Source: Motiliproteus coralliicola | Lineage (GTDB): Bacteria; Pseudomonadota; Gammaproteobacteria; Pseudomonadales; Balneatricaceae | DNA length: 64,000 bases | Assembly (NCBI RefSeq): GCF_003345655.1 | Contig: NZ_QQOH01000005.1 | Span: 124,001 to 188,000, forward strand | Direction: 5' to 3' | Shown here: one piece after another, positions 8,501-17,481 of the stretch | Numbering within the stretch: the stretch's first letter is position 1 | How the letters are laid out: every line of letters begins with the position of its first letter | Position numbers and translations under genes: made by a program | Notes under the pieces: model-generated | Database searches by the model: none | What the model saw: only the letters and a program-made list of their open reading frames with translations | What the model was told of the DNA's origin: nothing

Positions 8501-11500
8501 GTTGCCATCCGCATCGTAGGTGTAGGAGGTGGTATGACCGAGCACATCCTGACTGAGGCTGACATGGCCGTTGGCATCAATGTTGTTGCCGGCAATGTTG
8601 CCGTCGGGGTCGGTTACACTGAGTAGGTTACCAACACTGTCGTAGACGTTGGTGTAAGCCTGCGACTTGGCATCGGTGATAGTTAGTTCCTGGCCACGGG
8701 TGTTGTAGCTGAAGCTGACGGTATTGCCTTCGCCATCGGTCTGGGTCAGCTGATCGTTGCTGGCATTGAAGGTCGCGGTGGTGACGTTACCCAACGGATC
8801 GGTCTTGCTGAGCTGGTTACCGCGTTCGTCATAGGTAAAGTTGGTACGCTGTCCCAGCGGGTCAATCCGGCTGGTGACGTTACCCATATCGTCGTAGTAG
8901 AGGAAGGAGGTACGCCCCAGACGGTCGGTGATCACCGATTGGCGACCGGTAATATCATGATTGAACTCGGTACGGTTACCGTCGCTATCATCCTGAGCGA
9001 TCAGGCGACCATCGTCATCATAGATATTGCGCACCAGGGTTCGACCGAGTGGATCGATAATATCGAGCAGGCCATGGTTGCTGTTATAGGTGAACGAGGT
9101 ATCGTTCTGCCCCGTATCACTGTAAAGCGACAGATTTTGTGCAGCATCGTAGCCGTAGTTCAGGATGTTACCGTTCGGGTCGACGATCAGGGTGATGCGG
9201 CCCTGACTGTCGCGCACGAAGTCGACCGACTTGCCACTGGAATGGACGATGCCGTCGTTGCTGTAGGTCAGGGTGTGACCGTTAGGGTCGATCACCTGCT
9301 CGATACCCAGATCCTGATTGAGCAGGTAGATATAACCGGTACGGGTGGTCAGTTTGTATCGGGTCGGGTTGACGGGGCCGCTAAAGCTACCCGTTTCCAA
9401 CAGAGTGCCGCCTTCATAGCGTGCATTGACGCTATCCAGCGCTTCCAGTTGTGACTGGGTATCACCTACCGCGTTGAATACCAATTTAACGTCTTTAACT
9501 ACCTGATAACTGTTACAACTCGGCGAAGCCGCTGCCTCAAAGCGTTCTACATCACCCGTCGGCAGCGTTACACTGACCACGGGAGCACCTTGCGGCTCGA
9601 TACAGAAATCCGCGTAGACGCCATAGGGGCCACTGCGGTATTCGTTGATTTCCCAGAATTTGCCCGGTGTGCGTGATTCTTCGACTTTAACGTCTTGATA
9701 GCCCACGCTCCAGCCATAGCCGAAGTCGAGTGATTCAAAACGGCGACGACTGTCGTAGGTACGAGTGACCCGGATCGGAATACCGGCCACAGGGATATTC
9801 AGGTCTTCAAAAGTGACACTGAAGTTGCCGACCTTGAGGTCGCCATCAACCAGCACCACCACGCCATCAGAGCTGGTCTGGCCATTGACATCCTCGGCCT
9901 GCACAATCAGATCATACTGACCATTGACCAGCAGGGTGGGATCAAAGCTTGCGACCACACCCTCGGTGATGTTGGTCGAGCCTTCACCAATCTGTTGCCA
10001 CCGCTGCTGGCCTTTGGGTGAGACCAACACTCGGTAGCGAGTCAGGTTGTCGTCCTCAACGGTCGCGATCACGTCAACGGGCGCTGTGATCCGGCTATCG
10101 AACTCGGGGCTGATGAAACTGACCAGCGGGGCTGTCGTATCGGTTTCGTCACGAACCGAGAAGCTGGCGGTTTGCACGGTGGTAGACTGCTGATCGGTTA
10201 CGGTCGCGATGATCTCGTGTGAGCCGATGCCACTGGCAACGACCTGAGCTTGGCCGAAGCTGTTCAGCGGTACATTCAGCCCATCCACCTGCAGCGAGGC
10301 TTCGGTTGCTCCCAGACCCCCTTCGCTGAAGATATCGATTGATACAGTGTCGCCTTCGGCAGGGTATGGCGGTGTGACCAGAATCGTCACTGCCAGCGGC
10401 AGAGGCTTTTCGGTGACCTGGATGGTGAAGGTTTGCAGGGCGCGGCCTTGGCCATCGTCGGCGAACAGCGTCACTTCATGGCTGCCCACCTGATCCGGTA
10501 GTGGTGTCCACTCAACCAGACCTTCGGCACTCACGTTCATCCCCTCTGGCTGTACGGTGGTGCCAAAGCTGAGCAGATCTCCGTCGGGATCGCTGGCAAC
10601 GATCTGAGAGCGGTAGTCGTAACCGACAACGGCGGTGGTCAACGGACGGCTGCTGATCTGTGGGAACTGATTGTCAAGATCCTCTACTGCCTGCAAATGG
10701 TAGCTCTGCAGAGCCGCCGCCTTGCCGTCGGTTACCCGAATGCTTATTGCATGGGTACCCACCTGCTCACTGGTCGGCGTCCACTGCAGCAGCCCTTGAG
10801 CATTAATCGTCATGCCAATAGGCGCATTTTCCAGGCTGTAACTCAGCACATCGCCGTCGGCATCACGGGCGATCAGTTGATAGCGGTATTGCTGATCAAC
10901 CAGCGCCGGGGACTGTGGGGTGCTATCAATCTGCGGTGCGCTATTGGCTGCATCGGCTGCGTTAACAAAGATGTTAAAGCGTTGCAGGCTAGCCGAGCCT
11001 CGGCTGTCGGTCGCGCGTACCACCACATCATGTGAGACCTCAGCCTGTACCGCGCTGGGCGTCCAACTGACTTGATTGCCATCGATATGCATACCGTTCG
11101 GTGCCTGATCCAGGCTGAGCTGAATGCTGTCGCCATCGGCATCGGTGGCTGCAATACGATAGAGGTAGGGCTGATCAACCGTCGTCTGCTGAATCGGCAG
11201 GCTAGTGATTATCGGCGGGTTATTGGCCGCTTCGTTGACCGGTAAGGTCAGTTTCTGAATCGCATTGCCGCCACGACCATCGCTGACAACCAGCTCGACG
11301 ATCTGCGTTTGGCCGATCAGACTGGCATCCGGCAGCCACGTTAACAGTCCCTGCGCCGAGATCGACATGCCAACCACATCGTTGATCAGCGCATAGCTCA
11401 GCGCATCACCATCCGGGTCGCTGGCCATGACTTGATAGCTGAACACCTGACCGGCATAAACACTGCCGCTCGGCACGCTGCTGATCACCGGAGGCTGGTT

Positions 11501-14500
11501 GGCCAGATCAGGGTCGATGACCTCGATCAGGAAGTATTGACGGCTGTAAGCCCCCTGCGGGTCCAGGGCGATCACCTCCACAGGCTTGAGACCGATATCC
11601 GCTGCTGTCGGCGTCCAGTTGATCTGGCCGCTGACGCCGTCAATGGTCATTCCCGGCTGCGAACGGCTGAAGAAATAAACCACCGCATCACCATCGGGGT
11701 CGGTCGCATCGACGTCGTATCGATAGGTTTGGCCTGCGGCCACGGACGGCGTTGGTTCGGAGCTGATAACCGGCGGTTGGTTATCCGGTGTGGTGACGGT
11801 CAATACATGGCGCTGTTCCGCTACGGCACCCGACAGGTCGGTGGCGCGGATGGTGAAACTGTAAACCGCTTCTGCCAGATCGGTAAGGGTGATCTTGCCG
11901 GTACGTGGGTGGATGCTGATACCTTCCGGTGCATCGACTAGCTCAAAGGCAAAAGTATCCCCCTTGTCCGGGTCTTCGACCGTCACGGTAAAGGTATAGA
12001 AGTCACTACCGATCGGTGCGGTACTGGCAGCGGAGCTGCTAATCACCGGCGAATCGTTGGTATCGGCTACCGACAACGCGAATTTCTGACTATCAGAGAG
12101 CCCGGCGGGGTCAAATACTCGGACATCAACGATCGCTGCTCGGCTACTGTTGTTATCGGTAAGACACTCGGTCACATCGTCGGCCGTTGTCAGGTCGGCA
12201 CGAATACTGTTGATCAGCGCATCGCCATTGGCGACCTCCAGCGACACGATAACCTCTTCGCCAGCAGCCAGCGGTGGAACCGTTTGCTGGCCCAGCGCTT
12301 CATCACCGCTCCAAAAATGCTCGTGGGTAAAGGTGATGATGGTCGGCTTCGTCACTGGTGCTAAGCCTCGGTTTTTCACCTTGGCTGACAGGGTGTTGGA
12401 ATCTTCATCAAAAGTGATGCTGTGCACCGTCAGATCTGGCAGTGCCAAGGCTTCACGATCTGCAAAGGTGTTCAGGCGGAAGGTGTTATGGGTTAGCCAA
12501 CTGGGAGTCGGGTTGGCTGGAATGGTGCCGTCATCGTTAACGTTATTGATGCTGTAGGCGTGTTGATTCCAGATGGCGCGCGTTGGGGCCCAAGAGTCGT
12601 TGATATCTTCGAAAACGCGAATGCCGGTGGTGCCGCTGAAGTTGTAATTATTTGAGACTACGACAATCTCGGCATGATTATCATTATCTACATCGACTAC
12701 CAGAGGGTATTCAAATAAAGTACCTGATGGATTAGGGATTTGAAGCTTTATAGTTCCCGTTTCTCCCTCATAAACACGGAAATAATGCTCATCTCCATAT
12801 AAAATCTCCGCTTTACCATCACCTTCAAAGTCAAATACAGATGATCCCGTGGCTTGAGAACTCCAGTCTTTCGTCTTGCTTTTCCATTTAACAGTTCCAT
12901 CTGCTTCAAAGGCAACATAATAGTTTGCGCCTGCAACACCGATTTCTGGCTCTCCATCGCCGTCAATATCTGCAATAGTTAATGGACCTCCTCCATTACC
13001 CGGTATAGACACAGGCCCCCATTTTACCGAACCATCATGCTCAAGTAATTTGATGGTATGCGTATCATGCTTAACGGCAATTTCTGGATAATCGTCACTG
13101 TCGAAATTACCTACTGCAGCACTATAACCAGATGAAGCATCCCAAATCATATTCCCTTGATGGTCATAAGCTTGGCCTGAAGCAAAAACTTCTTGTTTGC
13201 CATCAAGATCAAGATCCAGCGCCAATACCTTTGAATCTCTTCTCGCAGTACGCCACAGCTCTTGTCCGGTCACAGCATCATAAACGATACCCGACATCAC
13301 AATCTCTACCTGCCCATCACCTTCGAGGTCTGCCAGAATAGGAGCGCCGAAGTGTGTTATCGACCTTTCATACTTTTTACGGCCATCATTTTCATAAACA
13401 ATTAGAGTTTTAGAGCCATTGTAATATCCACTACCGACGATAACCTCGACTAAGCCATCGCCATCAATATCTCCAACAGCTGGAGCAAACATCGGCGTTG
13501 CCCAACGTGCGGTTGTATTGGACCATATTTCTTTACCATCTTTTCCACTAACTGCCCGTAAAATACCCGGATTCCTGTAGTACCAATTACGGAAGGTAGA
13601 AAAAATAACGTCTGGCGTGTCCTTACTATTTATCTCACCATCAGAATTATCATCATTAAGCTGAGCTACTACTGGCATTGCCATAACTTGGTTATAGGCA
13701 GAATAAAAACTCGACCCTGACCAATGCCACTTCAGGACTGGCTCAAACTGACCAGTTGAAGCCACAGGCTCGGCCATACACATCGTATTGCTATCAACGC
13801 GATTATCGATAAAGCCCTGCGTCTTTACCCAGTCAATTAAGCCCGAGTTTATATCCACAGCCAGTTCTTCGGGTCCCTGCTCGATTTGATAGCGCAGCAG
13901 ATCACCTGGATTGGGATCAGTTGCCTCCACATCGTATTGATAAGCCGAGTGTTCTTCACCACGAATCAGCGCATCGCTGATAATCTGCGGCGACAGGTTT
14001 TGGTATACCGTTAAGGTGAAGGTTTGCTGGGTTGTTGCGCCGCGCAGGTCTTCCACCTCAACCGTGATTTGATAACTACCGGCTGCTAAAGCGCCCGGTG
14101 CTGAGGTGAATTTTCCGGTACGTGGATCGATAAATAGCCCTTCGGGCCCGGAGATCAGGGTAAAACTGTGGGCATCACCGTTATCGGCATCGGAAGTTTC
14201 AACCCGATAATCAAATGATTGTCCCGCCTGCAATTCGATAACAGGCTGGCTATCGATCACCGGCGCTTGGTTGACATCATCGACATTGAGTGTGAACACC
14301 TGGGTATCGAATAGCTGGCCCGGATCTGTCACACGCAGGCGAACCAACGCTGCGACAGCATTGTTGTTCGTGATCTGACACTCTTCCACCTTGTCGCTGA
14401 CCGATAGCACGACATGAACATCGTCATTTAGGCGTTGATCATCGACAGTAATGTTGGGTTTTAGCGTCACCCCGCTGGTCAAGGCATTTAAGGAAACCGC

Positions 14501-17284
14501 TCCAAGCAGATCCCCCATTTGGGGATCTCCGTTGTAAAAGGTCACCTTGACCGGCGCGGTAATGTCCGCCAAACCACGATTTGTGATTTCAACTGAAAGC
14601 TGGTGTATGCCGCTATCATTCTGCTGCAACTGTATATGCCCGACCCGCACATCAGGATTGCCCAGATGCTCCAGAGCAACCGGCAGGTAGGCCATCACCA
14701 AGCTGGTCGTTGCTAAATGGGTACTGAACAAGCCGCTGTTGGTTACCCAGGTCCCCGATGGGCTCTGATTGTCCAGAAGGTATTCAATATTGGCTATAAT
14801 CGCCGGATCGGTGATGGCAGGCTTTTGATAGTTCAACGCGATGCCGACCCAGGCCGACGTTAAGGGGTCTCCAACCGCTCCACTGGCATAACGGTTCCAA
14901 CCACCGTCTTGTTCTTGCCGTTGGCGCAGTAGGCTATCCAGATGATCAATAGCCGCTTGGATCTGGTCATAAGAACTTTGGTTTGCGAGTAGTGGTACCA
15001 ACTCAGCTAAGGTCACCAATCTAAATGCGCTGAGCAGGCTTTGATCCTCATTATTAAAAGCCCGTGCTAAAACAAACTCGGTAATGCCGGAGGCGGCTTG
15101 GCTGTAGTTTTCCACCAGTGTTTGCTGGTTACTGGTTAACGTCTCTCGCTCGGTACTCTCAGCAATAAACCGAGCTGCACTTTGAGCGATCAACATCGTC
15201 ATGGCATCGGTATTATTCAGCCAACCGGTATCATGGTCTTGGCTCCAATACAGCTGCTGACCATTGCTTTGTCTGCGTTCCCAAAAATAAGCTAAAGCGT
15301 GCTCGCGAGCTTCATAGGTCAGCTCTCTCTCAGGTACTTGATTGAGTGCCCAAAGAGCAAACGCTGTCTGCGTCTTCGCGTATTCAGGGTGGGAGCGACG
15401 TATAGTTCCATCCGACTGCTGGCTAGCCAAAATCTCTGTTAGTAGATAATTGGCTGCCGCCTCATCGATCTCAGCCTTATCTTTTGACGCCTGCAACCCC
15501 AGCAAGCTCTGATTCTGTACATGACAACCGAGGCAGTTTTTTCTCTGATGCCAAGAAATCGCTTCGCGTGCGGTGTAGATACCGGCATTTTTGATTGCTG
15601 TACGTACCCGATGGAACAGCGGTGCGATATAGACTTGAGAGTTTACCTCATCACCCTCTTCATACAGCTTGGTCGCCCCAGTGGGGACGATATAACACTG
15701 CTTGTTAAACGTCGGCACCGACTGAACATAGCTATCCTGTGGTAGCCAGCTCATCGATCCATCATTGGGGTTGATGCTCATGCCCTGTGGGCCAAAATCA
15801 AGGCTATAGGTCAGCGGGTCTTGGTTGGGATCATCAGCAAGAACCTGGTGGTCATAGTACTGCTGCTCTGGAGTAACGGTTAATGGCGGGTTGGTGATAA
15901 CCGGCGGTTCATTAGGATAGATCACAGTGATGGTGACCGTAGCGGGAGCAGATTCAAGCTCACCATCGCTAACGCTGTAGGTGAAGGTCACCACACCATC
16001 ATAGAAAGGCGTTGACTGGTACGTTAGTTGAGCATCTTCGCCACCCAGTGAGCCGTCCTCGGGCTGACTCAAAACACGGTACTGCAGGTTTTTACTGTCG
16101 ATATCATCACCCAGCAGGGTAATAGGCAGCACGATGCCACTCTCCACTTCGGCAGTAATATCTTGAGCGGTAGGCGGGTCATTCACCGGTACTACAGTGA
16201 TCACATAGTTGGCCGGTTGTGAGTCCAGCTCACCATCATTGGCGATATAGGTAAAACTATCAGGGCCAAAGTAGTCTGGATTTGGCTGATAGGCGTAACG
16301 TCCATCCACCTGTGTCAAGGTGCCATGTTGAGGTTGGGTTGCCGGTGAGAATTCTAGAGGGGTCTGTTCTATATCTGAGCCACTGAACGTGAGCGGGATC
16401 GGGGTGTCTTCAAGGCCGCTTGCCGTTTTGTCATCAGCAACAGGAGGATCATTTACAGGGGTAACGTCAATCGACACTGTTGCGGTATTTGACAGTTGTT
16501 CGCCGTCATTAACGATAAATACCAAGCTATCCGGACCGTTATAATTTTCGGTCGGCGTGTAGGTCACCTGATTATCTAGTACCTCAATCACACCTTGCTG
16601 TGGCTCGGTCAGGATCTCATACTGCAATGAATCGCCGTTCTCGTCAGTGGCTAGCAGGCTGATAACAATTGGAGTGTCTTCCGGTGTAGTAATGGATTGA
16701 TTCTGAGCCACCGGTCGGATGTTGTAACAGCGAGTGTAACGTTTAAAGATAAAGCTGATATAGCCCTTGCCGCTGTACTGGTAATCAGTCAGTGAAACTA
16801 CAGCAAACTTAGCCACTTGATAGTCAAAGTGGGATCCCTGACCGCGGTGATCATTCCATACCGGGATAATAATATTGCGGTTTAATAAGGCGTCGGTGTG
16901 AGCGCGGTTATCGTCGCTGTTCATCACACCCGGTGAACCTTCGACCCAGTCACCAATATTTAACTGGTGATCTAGCGGATTATCTGGATTCTGATAATTT
17001 TGGCTATTACCCGGCGGAATGAGGCTGGTGGCGACAGTATTCGCATCGGTGTCCCCCTGCCAGGATAGCCAGCTGTAATTTCCTTCCTCGGCATTAAGAG
17101 GAATGTTTGGGAAATGCTGGCCTGGTTGAGCGCCTGCTAGAACGGATGTCGGAACCGTAAGCGGATAGAGCGAACAGAAGTCGGGCTCTAGAATAATATC
17201 TTCTGTTTCAACAAAAGGTGCGGCTAAAACAGTATTGCTAAATAAAACGATAGCCGAGCAGACTCCGAGAAAGCCCTTTCTCAT
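5582..17284 (-). CDS. Giant secreted Rhs/YD-repeat polymorphic toxin with C-terminal ART-like domain
   Basis: A 3900-residue protein. Approximate order: signal peptide (1-21); cadherin-like tandem repeats (190-530); an alpha/alpha-toroid resembling prenyltransferase/squalene-cyclase repeats (545-880) with a c-type heme motif CLGCH at 584-588; a CARDB-type domain; an Ig-like domain; an FG-GAP/VCBS-like propeller with DIDGDG motifs (1210-1615); another CARDB domain; a long run of NxxPxI-type Ig repeats (1740-2300); YD repeats (2660-3660); the Rhs core with YYLRARYYDQEVGRFRQQD (about 3660); and a variable tip. The tip has YHYTDR (His3793) and GIYAT (Tyr3828), which resemble HYD1-type ADP-ribosyltransferase toxins. 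The YD shell would encapsulate the toxin. The start is supported by AAGGA seven bases before the ATG. Its Sec signal and lack of a PAAR domain argue against type VI export. Base composition changes along the gene. Confidence 0.9.
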   Translation of the reverse strand: MRKGFLGVCSAIVLFSNTVLAAPFVETEDIILEPDFCSLYPLTVPTSVLAGAQPGQHFPNIPLNAEEGNYSWLSWQGDTDANTVATSLIPPGNSQNYQNPDNPLDHQLNIGDWVEGSPGVMNSDDNRAHTDALLNRNIIIPVWNDHRGQGSHFDYQVAKFAVVSLTDYQYSGKGYISFIFKRYTRCYNIRPVAQNQSITTPEDTPIVISLLATDENGDSLQYEILTEPQQGVIEVLDNQVTYTPTENYNGPDSLVFIVNDGEQLSNTATVSIDVTPVNDPPVADDKTASGLEDTPIPLTFSGSDIEQTPLEFSPATQPQHGTLTQVDGRYAYQPNPDYFGPDSFTYIANDGELDSQPANYVITVVPVNDPPTAQDITAEVESGIVLPITLLGDDIDSKNLQYRVLSQPEDGSLGGEDAQLTYQSTPFYDGVVTFTYSVSDGELESAPATVTITVIYPNEPPVITNPPLTVTPEQQYYDHQVLADDPNQDPLTYSLDFGPQGMSINPNDGSMSWLPQDSYVQSVPTFNKQCYIVPTGATKLYEEGDEVNSQVYIAPLFHRVRTAIKNAGIYTAREAISWHQRKNCLGCHVQNQSLLGLQASKDKAEIDEAAANYLLTEILASQQSDGTIRRSHPEYAKTQTAFALWALNQVPERELTYEAREHALAYFWERRQSNGQQLYWSQDHDTGWLNNTDAMTMLIAQSAARFIAESTERETLTSNQQTLVENYSQAASGITEFVLARAFNNEDQSLLSAFRLVTLAELVPLLANQSSYDQIQAAIDHLDSLLRQRQEQDGGWNRYASGAVGDPLTSAWVGIALNYQKPAITDPAIIANIEYLLDNQSPSGTWVTNSGLFSTHLATTSLVMAYLPVALEHLGNPDVRVGHIQLQQNDSGIHQLSVEITNRGLADITAPVKVTFYNGDPQMGDLLGAVSLNALTSGVTLKPNITVDDQRLNDDVHVVLSVSDKVEECQITNNNAVAALVRLRVTDPGQLFDTQVFTLNVDDVNQAPVIDSQPVIELQAGQSFDYRVETSDADNGDAHSFTLISGPEGLFIDPRTGKFTSAPGALAAGSYQITVEVEDLRGATTQQTFTLTVYQNLSPQIISDALIRGEEHSAYQYDVEATDPNPGDLLRYQIEQGPEELAVDINSGLIDWVKTQGFIDNRVDSNTMCMAEPVASTGQFEPVLKWHWSGSSFYSAYNQVMAMPVVAQLNDDNSDGEINSKDTPDVIFSTFRNWYYRNPGILRAVSGKDGKEIWSNTTARWATPMFAPAVGDIDGDGLVEVIVGSGYYNGSKTLIVYENDGRKKYERSITHFGAPILADLEGDGQVEIVMSGIVYDAVTGQELWRTARRDSKVLALDLDLDGKQEVFASGQAYDHQGNMIWDASSGYSAAVGNFDSDDYPEIAVKHDTHTIKLLEHDGSVKWGPVSIPGNGGGPLTIADIDGDGEPEIGVAGANYYVAFEADGTVKWKSKTKDWSSQATGSSVFDFEGDGKAEILYGDEHYFRVYEGETGTIKLQIPNPSGTLFEYPLVVDVDNDNHAEIVVVSNNYNFSGTTGIRVFEDINDSWAPTRAIWNQHAYSINNVNDDGTIPANPTPSWLTHNTFRLNTFADREALALPDLTVHSITFDEDSNTLSAKVKNRGLAPVTKPTIITFTHEHFWSGDEALGQQTVPPLAAGEEVIVSLEVANGDALINSIRADLTTADDVTECLTDNNSSRAAIVDVRVFDPAGLSDSQKFALSVADTNDSPVISSSAASTAPIGSDFYTFTVTVEDPDKGDTFAFELVDAPEGISIHPRTGKITLTDLAEAVYSFTIRATDLSGAVAEQRHVLTVTTPDNQPPVISSEPTPSVAAGQTYRYDVDATDPDGDAVVYFFSRSQPGMTIDGVSGQINWTPTAADIGLKPVEVIALDPQGAYSRQYFLIEVIDPDLANQPPVISSVPSGSVYAGQVFSYQVMASDPDGDALSYALINDVVGMSISAQGLLTWLPDASLIGQTQIVELVVSDGRGGNAIQKLTLPVNEAANNPPIITSLPIQQTTVDQPYLYRIAATDADGDSIQLSLDQAPNGMHIDGNQVSWTPSAVQAEVSHDVVVRATDSRGSASLQRFNIFVNAADAANSAPQIDSTPQSPALVDQQYRYQLIARDADGDVLSYSLENAPIGMTINAQGLLQWTPTSEQVGTHAISIRVTDGKAAALQSYHLQAVEDLDNQFPQISSRPLTTAVVGYDYRSQIVASDPDGDLLSFGTTVQPEGMNVSAEGLVEWTPLPDQVGSHEVTLFADDGQGRALQTFTIQVTEKPLPLAVTILVTPPYPAEGDTVSIDIFSEGGLGATEASLQVDGLNVPLNSFGQAQVVASGIGSHEIIATVTDQQSTTVQTASFSVRDETDTTAPLVSFISPEFDSRITAPVDVIATVEDDNLTRYRVLVSPKGQQRWQQIGEGSTNITEGVVASFDPTLLVNGQYDLIVQAEDVNGQTSSDGVVVLVDGDLKVGNFSVTFEDLNIPVAGIPIRVTRTYDSRRRFESLDFGYGWSVGYQDVKVEESRTPGKFWEINEYRSGPYGVYADFCIEPQGAPVVSVTLPTGDVERFEAAASPSCNSYQVVKDVKLVFNAVGDTQSQLEALDSVNARYEGGTLLETGSFSGPVNPTRYKLTTRTGYIYLLNQDLGIEQVIDPNGHTLTYSNDGIVHSSGKSVDFVRDSQGRITLIVDPNGNILNYGYDAAQNLSLYSDTGQNDTSFTYNSNHGLLDIIDPLGRTLVRNIYDDDGRLIAQDDSDGNRTEFNHDITGRQSVITDRLGRTSFLYYDDMGNVTSRIDPLGQRTNFTYDERGNQLSKTDPLGNVTTATFNASNDQLTQTDGEGNTVSFSYNTRGQELTITDAKSQAYTNVYDSVGNLLSVTDPDGNIAGNNIDANGHVSLSQDVLGHTTSYTYDADGNKLTETNHLGEVVHYSYDANGNVLSETRARTLADGLVVDDVTVYTYDAQNRVIKTQLPDGSVQHSEYDALGNQTAAIDSLQRRTEYDYDVYGRLLETRYPDGTFSRSSYDAEGNKLTDTDRLGHTTHYGYDDLNRLLQTIYPDGSVISTEYDEAGRVSAEIDANNNRTEYNYDRAGRRILSRNALAQEHRFGYDQNGNLISETDALGHTTSYSYNALDQRTETRFDNASTLADTLDALGRRTAQADQANISTQYRYDALGRLTSVTDALSGETHYSYDEAGNKLTQTDAEGRTTRWEYDSLGRVTARILPMGQRERFVYDAAGQLVEQTDFNGNTRHHRYDSNGRLTRTDYHDGSAEAFSYDAEGNRLSAGNAEGTWLYRYDSRNRLIQETQPNGNQLHYAYDANGNRTRLQVIDGGANVLLDQQFGYDVLNRLESVTDVRGTTSYGYDQVGNRSSISYANGTSTTYVYDNLNRLEQISHYGPGGALLSRFSYNLDATGRRTGILEANGRDSQYSYDQLYRLVSEQITDPVNGDYNATYQYDKVGNRDYQTIDGVSTSYVYDDNDRLTQQGGTFYSYDDNGNTLSVTEGGLVTRYSYDADNKLVSLNKAGIDTRFGYNPDGIRISKSEAGDTTEYTVDSNRDYAQVLVEAGTSHQILYRYGDDLISQEQGGEEFFFHYDGLGSTRSLTDESGNLSDSFGYEAFGGLLNRTGSTENSYQFAGEQFDPSLGQYYLRARYYDQEVGRFRQQDLFEGWDDDPITLNKYLYANSDPSSYIDPTGKFGFGLIAPSGISSQIQSTSIAVGVSSFARIAVGLFASGTIAYGVNDSYTTMLANSAAAQKMLELERGKLESKVTESSKGRGDLVYHYTDRVAARAIMAMQCGFASKWFKHPDGLERPPGIYATLLHPWISGWTQTDLRSVLYAKPRNQDVSYFVAMESTGFLHLGVESYKPGPRGSCVPVTAVYTGANLMMPK

Positions 17285-17404
17285 ATCAACATCCTTGTTG
17301 TAATCAACTAATTGTCTAGCGAATAATCAGCGCACCTAACCTTATCAGGTCCAGATGGCTTTGTCAGATAAGCGTAAGGTCGATTGGAAATGTTTGAGCG
17401 GACA

Positions 17405-17436
17405 TAAAAAATCCGATGCTGGTATCAACATCGGAT
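17405..17436 (-). terminator. Intrinsic terminator downstream of intact typA
   Basis: On the minus strand an 8-bp stem (ATCCGATG/CATCGGAT, 10-base loop) is followed by six Us, 46 bases after the typA stop. It differs in sequence from the terminator after the orphan tail at 4361-4388, so the intact gene now ends in island-side sequence. Confidence 0.8.
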
Positions 17437-17481
17437 CTTATATTCGGCCTTCCCTGGCTCAAATATTTAAGCAAGGAGTAT

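Noticed and set aside
6250-9300. Periodic repeats that might be mistaken for a repeat array such as CRISPR
   Set aside because: The spacing is irregular, around 60 bp, and in frame with Tyr-Asp codons; these are YD repeats within the Rhs gene.
5582-17284. Possible type VI secretion Rhs effector
   Set aside because: It has an N-terminal Sec signal and no PAAR or VgrG gene nearby; the architecture fits Sec-exported YD proteins instead.
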